Assembly: GCA_018815325.1 (NCBI GenBank)
Contig: JAHIYE010000019.1
Span: 124,001-188,000, forward strand
Origin: Gammaproteobacteria bacterium
GTDB lineage: Bacteria > Pseudomonadota > Gammaproteobacteria > Burkholderiales > Burkholderiaceae_C
Length of the DNA stretch: 64,000 nucleotides
Direction: 5' to 3'
In this document: positions 48,175-55,707 of the stretch, one piece after another
Layout: the number at the start of each line of letters is the position of its first letter
Numbering within the stretch: position 1 is the stretch's first letter
The notes under the pieces: generated by a model
What the model saw: only the letters and a program-made list of their open reading frames with translations
Database searches by the model: none
Told to the model about the DNA's origin: nothing
Position numbers and translations under genes: made by a program

Positions 48175-48963
48175 ATGTACAAGGACGGAAAATTGCAAAT
48201 TGCATCAATGAAAGACAGCTGCTCTGCCGCGGAGTGGCAGGCCCGCGTGGACCTGGCGGCCTGCTACCGCTTGGTGGACATTTACGGCATGTCCGACATG
48301 ATGGCCAATCACATTTCGGCGCGGGTGCCTGATGAGGAAGGTGCCTTTCTCATCAACGCCTACGGCATGATGTACGAGGAGATCACGGCGTCGAGCCTGA
48401 TCAAGATCGACCACGATGGCAACATCCTGTCCAAGCCCGATTTCGGCGATCTCAACTACGGCATCAACAAGGCCGGCTATGTGATCCACAGCGCGGTGCA
48501 CGAGGCGCGCCCCGAGGTGGCCTGTGTCATTCACACCCACAGCTGGGCTTCGATGGCGGTGTCTGCGCTGGAGTGCGGCCTGCTGCCGATCACGCAGACG
48601 GCGATGCGCTTCCTGAAGATCGGTTATCACGACTACCAGGGTGTGGTGCTCAATACCGATGAGCAGGCGTCGCTGGTGCGCGACCTGGGTACAGGTGAGG
48701 CCCTGGTCCTGCGCAACCATGGCGTGCTGACCGTGGGCCGCAGCATCGGCGAAGCCTTCAACTGGATGCACCGCGTCGAGCTGGCCTGCCACTCGCAACT
48801 GGCCGCGATGGCCTGCAACACCCCGCTGGTCAAGGTGGCGCAACCCATTCTCGAAGAAACCTGGAACAACTACCAACCCAGCACGCGCCGCCCCTATGGC
48901 CTGATGGAGTGGCCCGCGCTGCTGAGGAAGCTCGACCGCACGGACCCCAGCTACAGGAGTTGA
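48175..48963 (+). CDS. Class II aldolase/adducin-family protein
   Basis: 262 residues. Metal-binding histidines of the family are H120 and H122 (CVIHTHSW) and H182 (LRNHGVLTVG). The N-terminal VDLAACYRLVDIYGMSDMMA and FLINAYGMMYEEIT are typical of the adducin-like branch, which includes aldolases, decarboxylases and dehydratases. The frame is open to 48127, but ATG 48175 with AGGAAT upstream is the natural start. It may cleave a C-C bond of the pathway intermediate; function is inferred from family only. Confidence 0.88.
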   Translation: MYKDGKLQIASMKDSCSAAEWQARVDLAACYRLVDIYGMSDMMANHISARVPDEEGAFLINAYGMMYEEITASSLIKIDHDGNILSKPDFGDLNYGINKAGYVIHSAVHEARPEVACVIHTHSWASMAVSALECGLLPITQTAMRFLKIGYHDYQGVVLNTDEQASLVRDLGTGEALVLRNHGVLTVGRSIGEAFNWMHRVELACHSQLAAMACNTPLVKVAQPILEETWNNYQPSTRRPYGLMEWPALLRKLDRTDPSYRS

Positions 48964-49040
48964 GTGAAGTTCAGGCCGAAGAGAGAAGAGAGAAGAGGGA
49001 ACAGCCTCAACAAAAACAAACAATCTGATTGGAGACAAAC

Positions 49041-50045
49041 ATGAAGACAAGGAACTTTTCGATTGGCGGCCAGATACGTCGCCTCGCTACGCGCATGGTG
49101 GCCGGTTTGCTGCTGGTGGCCACCGGCGTGGGCGGCGCGCTGGCGCAGGACTATCCGGCCAAGCCGGTCAAGGTGGTGGTGGCCTTCACCGCAGGGGGCA
49201 CTACCGACATCCTCACGCGGCTGGTATCTCAACAATTGACCGAGCGCCTGAAGCAGCAGTTTGTGGTGGACAACAAGCCGGGTGCCGGCGGTAATATCGG
49301 GACCGAGATGGTGGTGCGCGCAGCGCCCGATGGCTATACCCTGATCGTGGATTCGGTCGGCCCCATTGCGGTCAACCCGACGCTCTACAGCAAGCTGAGC
49401 TACAACCCGCTGACTGAGCTGGTGCCGATGGTGCAGATTGCCGAAGTGCCCAATGTGCTGGTGGTGCATCCGTCCGTCTCGGCCAAGACCGTGGAGGAGT
49501 TCATTGCCTACGCCAGGGCCAATCCCGGCAAGCTCAATTACGGCTCGACGGGTGTAGGCACCTCCTCGCACCTCTCCAGCCACATGATGGCCAAGCGCGC
49601 AGGCTTTGAGGCTACCCATATCGCCTACAAGGGGGCCGATGCGCTGCGCGATCTGCTGGCCGGGCGCATCCAGTTCATGTTTGCCACCATTCCGTCCGTG
49701 ATGCCGCATATCCAGGCCGGCAAGCTGCGTCCGATTGCGGTCAGCAGTGTCAAGCGTTCGCGTTCGATGCCCGAGGTGCCTACCATTGCCGAGAAGGGTT
49801 TCCCGGGCTTCGAGGCTGGCTCCTGGTTTGGTTTCTTCGCGCCCAAGGGAACGCCGGAGCAGGTCATCAACCTCATCAACAAGGTGGTCAATGAGGTGAT
49901 AGCTGTTCCCGCGATCGAGCAGCAGCTGATTCGTGAAGGGGCCGACCCCGTGGGGGGTACGTCAGCGCAGTTTGCCCAGTTCGTGCAGCGCGAATACGAG
50001 AAATGGAAAATCATCGTGCAGGAGTCGGGTGCACGTGTGGACTGA
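49041..50045 (+). CDS. Bug-family (TctC-like) solute receptor
   Basis: 334 residues; third Bug in this region. Signal ATRMVAGLLLVATGVGGALA, then KPVKVVVAFTAGGTTDILTR, VVDNKPGAGGNIGTEMVVRA, PDGYTLIVD and the usual C-terminal FVQREYEKWKIIVQESGARV. Less similar to the two upstream Bugs than they are to each other by eye. ATG 49041 follows TTGGAGACAAAC; TTG 49029 is an alternative. It ends 12 bases before the hydroxyacid dehydrogenase, so it is probably co-transcribed with it. Confidence 0.9.
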   Translation: MKTRNFSIGGQIRRLATRMVAGLLLVATGVGGALAQDYPAKPVKVVVAFTAGGTTDILTRLVSQQLTERLKQQFVVDNKPGAGGNIGTEMVVRAAPDGYTLIVDSVGPIAVNPTLYSKLSYNPLTELVPMVQIAEVPNVLVVHPSVSAKTVEEFIAYARANPGKLNYGSTGVGTSSHLSSHMMAKRAGFEATHIAYKGADALRDLLAGRIQFMFATIPSVMPHIQAGKLRPIAVSSVKRSRSMPEVPTIAEKGFPGFEAGSWFGFFAPKGTPEQVINLINKVVNEVIAVPAIEQQLIREGADPVGGTSAQFAQFVQREYEKWKIIVQESGARVD

Positions 50046-50057
50046 TGGAATGACCGA

Positions 50058-51059
50058 ATGACTTTCCCTTTGAATCGCCCGCTGCGCATCCTGTTGTCAG
50101 CTTCGGCCCGGCAGGCCCTGGCGCCTGCGGTGGCCGAGGTGCTTGGCACGCATCCGCATGAGCTCGTGACGGTCGACGAGGCGCCAGCCACCGGGGTCGA
50201 TGCGGCCTTTATTTCGCGCGATGTGACCGGCTTGTCGACCAAGCATGTGCTGACCGACGATACCCGGGCTTTTTACGACACCCTGCGCCGCTCAAGTGAG
50301 TTGCAATGGCTGCATATCCACTCGGCCGGCGCGGATCGCCCCATTTACACCGAGCTGCGCGCACGTGGCGTGCAAGTCAGCACCTCGTCCGGAGCCAATG
50401 CCGAGGTGGTGGCGCAAACGGCGCTGGCGGGTGTGCTGGCACTGGCTCGGCGCTTTCCGCAACTCATGGCCGCGCAGCAGGCGCATACCTGGGCACCGCT
50501 CATTGGGCAGACCCCGCCGCGCGATCTGGCGGGACAGACGGCTGTGATCGTGGGTTGGGGGCCGATCGGGCAACGCATCGGGGCCGTCCTGCGCCTGCTC
50601 GGACTCAAGCTCATCGTGGTGCGTCGCCATGCTGCACGGGGCGTGGAGGAGGGGGTGGAGATGGTCGACTTTGCCGCATTCCAGCACGTGCTGCCGCGCG
50701 CCGACTGGTTGTTGCTGGCCTGCCCGCTGACCGAGCAGACGCGTGCGCTGGTGAACCGGCAGGCGCTCGCCGCGCTGCCGCACGGCGCAAACCTCATCAA
50801 TGTGGCACGGGGCGAGGTGGTGGTGGAGCGTGAACTGATCGAGGCTTTGCGCGAGGGCCGCCTGGGGGGCGCCTACCTGGATGTGTTCGAGCACGAGCCG
50901 CTCGCGGCCGACTCGCCGCTGTGGGCTTTGCCGGGCGTGATCGTGACGCCGCATTCGGCCGGACATTCGGACGGCAATGAACGCCGCGTGGCTGAGATAT
51001 TCCTGGCCAACCTGACCCGCTGGCAGTCGGGCCAGTCGCTGCAGCATTGCATCGCCTGA
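50058..51059 (+). CDS. D-2-hydroxyacid dehydrogenase
   Basis: 333 residues of the formate/glycerate dehydrogenase fold. NAD-binding GQTAVIVGWGPIGQRIGAVL, catalytic Arg in NVARGEVVVERELIEALREG, Glu in FEHEPLAADSPLW and His in TPHSAGHSDGNE form the conserved R-E-H set. It reduces a 2-oxo acid or oxidises a D-2-hydroxy acid. With the aldolase and the upstream TPP enzyme it supports handling of 2-oxo/2-hydroxy acids in this region. It is the last gene of the 29.4-51.1 kb cluster, followed by dispersed repeat copy C. Confidence 0.92.
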   Translation: MTFPLNRPLRILLSASARQALAPAVAEVLGTHPHELVTVDEAPATGVDAAFISRDVTGLSTKHVLTDDTRAFYDTLRRSSELQWLHIHSAGADRPIYTELRARGVQVSTSSGANAEVVAQTALAGVLALARRFPQLMAAQQAHTWAPLIGQTPPRDLAGQTAVIVGWGPIGQRIGAVLRLLGLKLIVVRRHAARGVEEGVEMVDFAAFQHVLPRADWLLLACPLTEQTRALVNRQALAALPHGANLINVARGEVVVERELIEALREGRLGGAYLDVFEHEPLAADSPLWALPGVIVTPHSAGHSDGNERRVAEIFLANLTRWQSGQSLQHCIA

Positions 51060-51094
51060 GTCTTGCGCATACCGGGCCGCAGCAGGTTTTGCTG

Positions 51095-51163
51095 AAGTTG
51101 AGTGCCAAATTGGCCTACAGCCCTTGCCCGTCATGCGCAAGCAGCTATTAATTTCATAGTAAG
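51095..51163 (-). repeat. Dispersed ~60-bp repeat, copy C
   Basis: On the minus strand: CTATGAAATTAATAGCTG, CTTGCGCATGAC, then AAGGGCTGTAGGCCAATTTG, matching copies A and B. It occupies the gap between the convergent hydroxyacid dehydrogenase and Nudix genes, and the Nudix stop (51154-51156) lies within its outer edge. It sits exactly at the right border of the catabolic cluster. Confidence 0.7.
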
Positions 51164-51633
51164 TGAATGGAGCTGTCCGCTTGTACCAGTGAGACCGGGT
51201 AGCGCTGGCCACGCAGATAGTCCTCCATGCAGCGCAGCAGCAAGGGACTGCGGTGGCGGGTCTGACTGGCGCGAACCTCCTCTGGCGTCATCCACAGCGT
51301 GCGCACAATGCCTTCGTCGAGCGAGCGTCCGGGTATGACCGCGCCCAGCGTGCCGCAGAAGGCGAAGCGCAGGTAGGTGATGTCTTCGCCGCTGGCCGGG
51401 CGTTGAAAGCGCGACATGTAGATGCCAACCAGTTCGGTGGGGGCAAAGCTGTGGCAGGTTTCTTCCAGCGCTTCGCGGGCGCAACCCTCGGCCGGTGATT
51501 CACCAGGCTCGAGATGACCGGCCGGGTTGTTCAGGCGCAGGCCTTCAGGGGTGTGCTCTTCGACCAGCAGGAACTTGCCGTCCTGCTCGATGATCGCGGC
51601 CACGGTGACGCTGGGTTTCCATCGTTTGTCCAT
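51154..51633 (-). CDS. Nudix hydrolase (NudJ-like)
   Basis: 159 residues. Nudix box G39-x5-E45-x7-R53-E54-x2-E57-E58 is intact (GHLEPGESPAEGCAREALEE), except that the usual Gly three residues after the second Glu pair is Cys60-His61. The family resembles NudJ/YmfB, the HMP-PP and thiamine-diphosphate phosphatase encoded beside mnmA in E. coli. Here it is 21.8 kb from mnmA, same orientation. The C-terminal stop is contributed by dispersed repeat copy C. Confidence 0.88.
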   Translation of the reverse strand: MDKRWKPSVTVAAIIEQDGKFLLVEEHTPEGLRLNNPAGHLEPGESPAEGCAREALEETCHSFAPTELVGIYMSRFQRPASGEDITYLRFAFCGTLGAVIPGRSLDEGIVRTLWMTPEEVRASQTRHRSPLLLRCMEDYLRGQRYPVSLVQADSSIHLL

Positions 51634-51670
51634 GCGGAATTATCACGTGCAGTACGTGTAATGCGTGCGA

Positions 51671-53068
51671 TCAAGGCGGGCTTTGCCAGTTGCCTTTGCG
51701 CTTCATCGTGCCCCACTGGCTTTCTTTCTGGCGTATCCACTCAAAGAGACCGACCAGCCGCCACCAGGTATTGAGCTGGCGATAGCCGAAATTCTCGACG
51801 ATGACCACCAGTGCCAGCATGCCAAGCTGGCGCAGTTTGGGATAGATGCGGAAAGAGATTTCTTCGAGCAGCAAGCCGGAAAAACTCAGCAGAATCCCCA
51901 GCCCCAGGGCAACAAACATGAACACGGCAAAAGCCTCCCAGGACACCAGACCGAAGAAAAAGGCCCATGTCATCCAGATGTAGCCACCGAGTTCGAGGAA
52001 GGGCCCCAACCACTCAAATAACACCATGAAGGGGAATGCCACCCAGCCTGGCCATCCACCGTTGCGGTTGAACATCAGGCCCCAGTGGGCGGACAGGCTT
52101 TCTGACAGGCCACGTTGCCAGCGCACGCGCTGGTTGCGCAGTGTCTTGCGGTCCTCGGGCACCTCGGTCCAGCACACCGGGTCCGGCACGAACTCAATGC
52201 GGTAGGGGCGGCGCTTGTTGCGCAGTTCATGGTGGATACGCACCACGAGTTCCATGTCCTCGCCAATCGTGTTGCGGCGGTAACCACCGACTTCGATCAC
52301 GGTCTCTTTCCTGAACAGGCCAAATGCGCCCGAGATGATCAGCATGGCGTTGAGGCGTGACCAGCCCAGCCGCCCGAACAGGAAGGCGCGCAGGTACTCC
52401 ACCACCTGCATCAGAGCCCAGGGGTTGCGTGGCAGGTCCACGCTGACGAGGAAGCCGTCCTTGACCTCGCAGCCGTTGGCTGCCCGTACCGTGCCGCCGG
52501 TGGCAACCATCAGGGGGTTGCGCATGAAGGGCTGCACCACCTGCTGCAGGCTGTTGCGTTGCAGAATGGAGTCGGCGTCGACCCCGCAGAAAAGCGGAAA
52601 ACGCGAAGCATTGATGCCGGCGTTGAGCGCATCGGCCTTGCCACCGTTGTCCTTGTCGATGACGCGCAGGTTATGGTACGTGATGGAGCGGTAGATGCCC
52701 CTGACATGTTCGGTGGGCAGCTGGATGCGGTAGACGTCCGGGAACGGGATCAGGGCAAACTCCTCCCTGAGTACATCAAGGGTGCCATCACGCGAGCCGT
52801 CGTTGATCACGATGACTTCATATTCCGAGTAGTTGAGCTGCAGTACCGAACGCACCGTGGCAGCGATCGTGGTTTCCTCGTTGTAGGCCGGTACCAGCAT
52901 GCTGATGGCGGGTTCCAGGGCAGAGAATTCCCGGGGAAGCTCATCAAAATCCCGCCGCTCGTTGTTGCGTTTGAGATTCAGCGCGGACAGCACGTTCAGG
53001 GTGAGGTACATCCCATTGAGCACAATGAAGTAGATCAGCACGAACCAGGTGACGAAATCGGCCATCAT
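51671..53068 (-). CDS. Processive GT2 glycosyltransferase
   Basis: 465 residues. N-terminal TM (VTWFVLIYFIVLNGMYLTLN), GT-A domain with MLVPAYNEETTIAATVRSVL, VINDGSRDGT, the metal-binding CGVDADS, TIGEDMELVVR and the processive-synthase motif QRVRWQRG, then C-terminal membrane helices from about residue 350. This is the PgaC/hyaluronan- and cellulose-synthase type, which polymerises a sugar nucleotide and threads the chain out of the cell. The monomer is not readable. It overlaps the HEAT-repeat gene by four bases; the two form an operon with the YaiO-like gene. Confidence 0.9.
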   Translation of the reverse strand: MMADFVTWFVLIYFIVLNGMYLTLNVLSALNLKRNNERRDFDELPREFSALEPAISMLVPAYNEETTIAATVRSVLQLNYSEYEVIVINDGSRDGTLDVLREEFALIPFPDVYRIQLPTEHVRGIYRSITYHNLRVIDKDNGGKADALNAGINASRFPLFCGVDADSILQRNSLQQVVQPFMRNPLMVATGGTVRAANGCEVKDGFLVSVDLPRNPWALMQVVEYLRAFLFGRLGWSRLNAMLIISGAFGLFRKETVIEVGGYRRNTIGEDMELVVRIHHELRNKRRPYRIEFVPDPVCWTEVPEDRKTLRNQRVRWQRGLSESLSAHWGLMFNRNGGWPGWVAFPFMVLFEWLGPFLELGGYIWMTWAFFFGLVSWEAFAVFMFVALGLGILLSFSGLLLEEISFRIYPKLRQLGMLALVVIVENFGYRQLNTWWRLVGLFEWIRQKESQWGTMKRKGNWQSPP

Positions 53069-54129
53069 GACTGCTGCAACGCCAGTATGTGTTCGGCAAA
53101 AACCTGCCTGAATATTTCCAGTGCATAGCGATCGGAGAGGGAATCACGCAGTTTGAGCAGCGTTTCCTGGGTCAGGAAAGGCAGGTCGGCCAAGGCCTGG
53201 GCCGCGCGGTAGCGTACCCACCACTCCTTGTCTTGCACCAGTGTCATGAGGCGATCCACATCCTCTGGCTGGCCTATGCGGCCCAGCGTGTGGGCCACCT
53301 GCACGCGCACGCGCCAGTCCCGATGGCTGAGGCTGCCGCGCGCTGCCACCAGCGTTTCTGCGTCCGCGGCCAGACGCAGGGCCGAAATCAACACTTCAAC
53401 CGGTCGGGTGGGGAGCAGCAATGGCAGCAAAATGGCCGGCGGTATCTGCATCGACATCACATGCGCCAGCTTCAGGGCGCGTGGTAGCTGCTCGGTGTTT
53501 TCCGGGTCAAGCTTGTTGATCAGCTCGGTCCTGAGGGTTTCATGGAAGTCCTTCAGCAGCACAGCAACCCTGGCGATGTCCCAGTCATGGCGCTGCAGCA
53601 ACTGGGGTACAACGAGGTGGGCTGCCCGTCCGGCATCAATCTGCATCAAGGCCCAGGCCGAGTAGAGCGAGGTGCGGCTGTTGTTGGCCAGAATCTGGGT
53701 TGTGAGCTGCTCCCAGGCTGTCGGGTCCTGCATGTGTCCCAGGGTCAGGATCGCAAACAGGCGCTCGGTACTGTTGCCTCGCTTGAGCAGGCGGCGGGCA
53801 GCTGTATCGCAGCCGAGTTGATATGCCATTTTGCGCAGGCGTGCAATCGACTCGCCTCGCAGCGAGGCCTGGAAATGATTCCAGAGCTTGAGGAACAGCC
53901 ACTGGTCCCGCTGGCGCAGCCGGGGTAGCGCCAGCCCCTGGTCACCCAGCAAGGCCTGCATGAGCAGTGGCCGCCATAAAGTGGTGAACGCCTGCTCGTG
54001 CCGTTTCAGTCGAAGGTTGGACCAGCGCAGCCACAGGATGGAGAGGATCACGAACAAGGAGAGCGCCGCCGTCGAGACGCCAGTCCAGAACGCGAGGTTC
54101 AGGTAGAGATCAGAAAATATGTTGAACAC
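53065..54129 (-). CDS. HEAT-repeat membrane protein
   Basis: 354 residues. One N-terminal TM helix (FWTGVSTAALSLFVILSILW) anchors a cytoplasmic or periplasmic array of HEAT/armadillo-like repeats from about residue 100 to the end (DWRVRVQVAHTLGRIGQPED, EWWVRYRAAQALADLP among the clearest). HEAT arrays are protein-interaction scaffolds. Position between a GT2 synthase and an outer-membrane barrel suggests a connector or assembly factor for the secretion apparatus. It overlaps the GT2 gene by 4 bases and the YaiO-like gene by 20. Confidence 0.82.
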   Translation of the reverse strand: MFNIFSDLYLNLAFWTGVSTAALSLFVILSILWLRWSNLRLKRHEQAFTTLWRPLLMQALLGDQGLALPRLRQRDQWLFLKLWNHFQASLRGESIARLRKMAYQLGCDTAARRLLKRGNSTERLFAILTLGHMQDPTAWEQLTTQILANNSRTSLYSAWALMQIDAGRAAHLVVPQLLQRHDWDIARVAVLLKDFHETLRTELINKLDPENTEQLPRALKLAHVMSMQIPPAILLPLLLPTRPVEVLISALRLAADAETLVAARGSLSHRDWRVRVQVAHTLGRIGQPEDVDRLMTLVQDKEWWVRYRAAQALADLPFLTQETLLKLRDSLSDRYALEIFRQVFAEHILALQQS

Positions 54130-54886
54130 CGAAGCGAAGCCCGTTGCGGGTATAAAAGTCGCCTTGACGGGTTGAGTTCAGTGCATAGGTGAGGGCCCAG
54201 TCACGCGAGATCCAGTGGCGCCCGTACAGGGCGGTAGTGCTCACATTGGCCAGGCTAATCTGGTTGCTGTTGATCTGGGTGGATTCTTGTCCATCGGATA
54301 CCAGCAAGGTGATCGAGTTTTTGTCGCCATAGTAGTAACTGCCTCGCAGCTCATGGCTGGAGGTGGCCGTACCCAAGGCCTGCACCGGCCGCCACGCAGC
54401 CGCGACGCTGAAGGCTCCGATGTAACGCTCCACCATGAGCAGACCCTGCTCGATGGTGGTGTCGGTATAGCGGGTGTTCTTGAGGCCGACATAGGCTAGC
54501 CAGGCGGGTGCAAATCCGTAATCCAGGGTCAAGGCCAGGCTACGCTGGGGCAGAAAGTTGTGACCTGGGCTGGCGCTGGCATCGGCTGTCAGGCCAACCC
54601 TGTCCGACAGGGGTCGGACATAGCTGAGCAGCAACTGCTCGTCATTCAGGCCGAAGCGGCTGGCCTGCAGCACCGTGAGGTCTAGCCCATGGCGCACCCC
54701 GAGGCTGCGGTTGTAGCGCAAGGCGGTCTCGCGCCAGTCCGGGCTGTTGTTGCTCAGGTTTTGCTGGTCGTGGCTCATCTCAAGGGTGTTGGGCGGTGTG
54801 GCTGCAGCGGCCTGCGCCAGCGCGGCCTGGCTGAACCAAAGAGGGGCTGTAGCCAGCAGCAGGGGAGACGCGATCTTTTTCAGCAT
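54110..54886 (-). CDS. YaiO-family outer-membrane beta-barrel protein
   Basis: 258 residues with a signal peptide (LLLATAPLWFSQAALAQA) and a beta-rich body of alternating aromatic and polar residues (LALTLDYGFAPAWLAYVGLK, WALTYALNSTRQGDFYTRNG), ending in GVQHIF; the final aromatic residue is typical of BAM-dependent barrels. It looks like the YaiO family, often encoded with glycosyltransferases. A role as the polymer's outer-membrane exit or a modifying barrel is possible. It overlaps the HEAT gene, so all three are one operon. Confidence 0.82.
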   Translation of the reverse strand: MLKKIASPLLLATAPLWFSQAALAQAAAATPPNTLEMSHDQQNLSNNSPDWRETALRYNRSLGVRHGLDLTVLQASRFGLNDEQLLLSYVRPLSDRVGLTADASASPGHNFLPQRSLALTLDYGFAPAWLAYVGLKNTRYTDTTIEQGLLMVERYIGAFSVAAAWRPVQALGTATSSHELRGSYYYGDKNSITLLVSDGQESTQINSNQISLANVSTTALYGRHWISRDWALTYALNSTRQGDFYTRNGLRFGVQHIF

Positions 54887-54983
54887 GGGGAACCTTGAGG
54901 CGCTGGGCCGTCAGGCCCGATGAAAAAGATTGTCACGTAGCCGGGGTCAATATTCAATGCATTTCGGGCAAAGGGCCCGCGAC

Positions 54984-55415
54984 TCAGCCCCGGGAGGAGG
55001 AATAGCGTCGCAAACGCGCAAATAACTCTTCCGGCTTGAAGGGCTTGACCAGGTAGTCATCGGCCCCGGCATCAAGTGCGCGGGCAATGTCGCTGCCCTG
55101 GTTCTTGGCGCTGAGCATGATGATGCGGGTTTTTTGCCAGCCGGGTTTGGCGCGCATCAGGCGCAGCAACTCATAGCCGTCGATATAGGGCAGCATGACG
55201 TCCATCAGCACGAGGGTAGAGGCATCATGGGACTCAATATAGGCTTTGGCGGCCTGGCCCTCGCTGATCACGTGCACAACATAGCGCTCTCGCTCAAGCA
55301 TGAACTTGAGGAGCTGGGAGGTGAACTCATCGTCTTCGACGATCAACACCGTGGGGGTAGTGGGTTGCGCTGCTTCAGACACTTGTGCCAACTGGTTTGC
55401 CTCGGCCGGCCCCAA
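54984..55415 (-). CDS. Single-domain response regulator
   Basis: About 143 residues: a receiver domain with LIVEDDEFTSQ, phosphoacceptor D72 in VLMDVMLPYIDG, and KPFKPEELFARLRR, and no output domain, so a CheY-like signalling or scaffold protein. It lies 98 bases upstream of the YaiO-like gene on the same strand and probably controls or is co-expressed with the GT2 operon. The frame opens at TTG 55415 directly after a stop; GTG 55382 is an alternative start that trims 11 residues. The N-terminal ~20 residues are Pro/Thr/Ala-rich. Confidence 0.85.
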   Translation of the reverse strand: MGPAEANQLAQVSEAAQPTTPTVLIVEDDEFTSQLLKFMLERERYVVHVISEGQAAKAYIESHDASTLVLMDVMLPYIDGYELLRLMRAKPGWQKTRIIMLSAKNQGSDIARALDAGADDYLVKPFKPEELFARLRRYSSSRG

Positions 55416-55484
55416 TCAGGCTGGCAAATCGAGGGTCTTGCTCATACTGGCGATATTAGCGGGTTCGGCCGGGCTTGGGGCAGG

Positions 55485-55551
55485 TTCTTCCATCAACAGG
55501 AATTTGCCATGCTGTTCGATCGTGGAGCCCGCCGCGGAGCCGGGGTTTCAT
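55485..55551 (-). pseudogene. Decayed 5' end of a Nudix gene
   Basis: On the minus strand an ATG (55551) followed by AAACCC and a +1 shift later reads IEQHGKFLLMEE, nearly identical to residues 15-26 of the intact Nudix protein at 51154-51633 (IEQDGKFLLVEE). Sequence ahead of the ATG is also loosely alike (GCACG-like block and AATT-TCG-ATG). It ends after ~25 codons. The rest of this 291-base gap between the response regulator and pntA (55416-55707) shows only AT-richer DNA near 55590-55700 that probably carries the pntA promoter. Confidence 0.6.
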
Positions 55552-55707
55552 CGAAATTCAACTGCACGCATTATGCGTCGGGCGCCAAATGCTTATAGGG
55601 CTTATTCCTTGGTGGCATAAGTTTCTAAGGTAAGCTTGTCACGTGCGGACAGGCCTGCAGGGTATGGCTTGCGCGCCGTTACGAGAATTATGTCTAGGAG
55701 ATGATTT

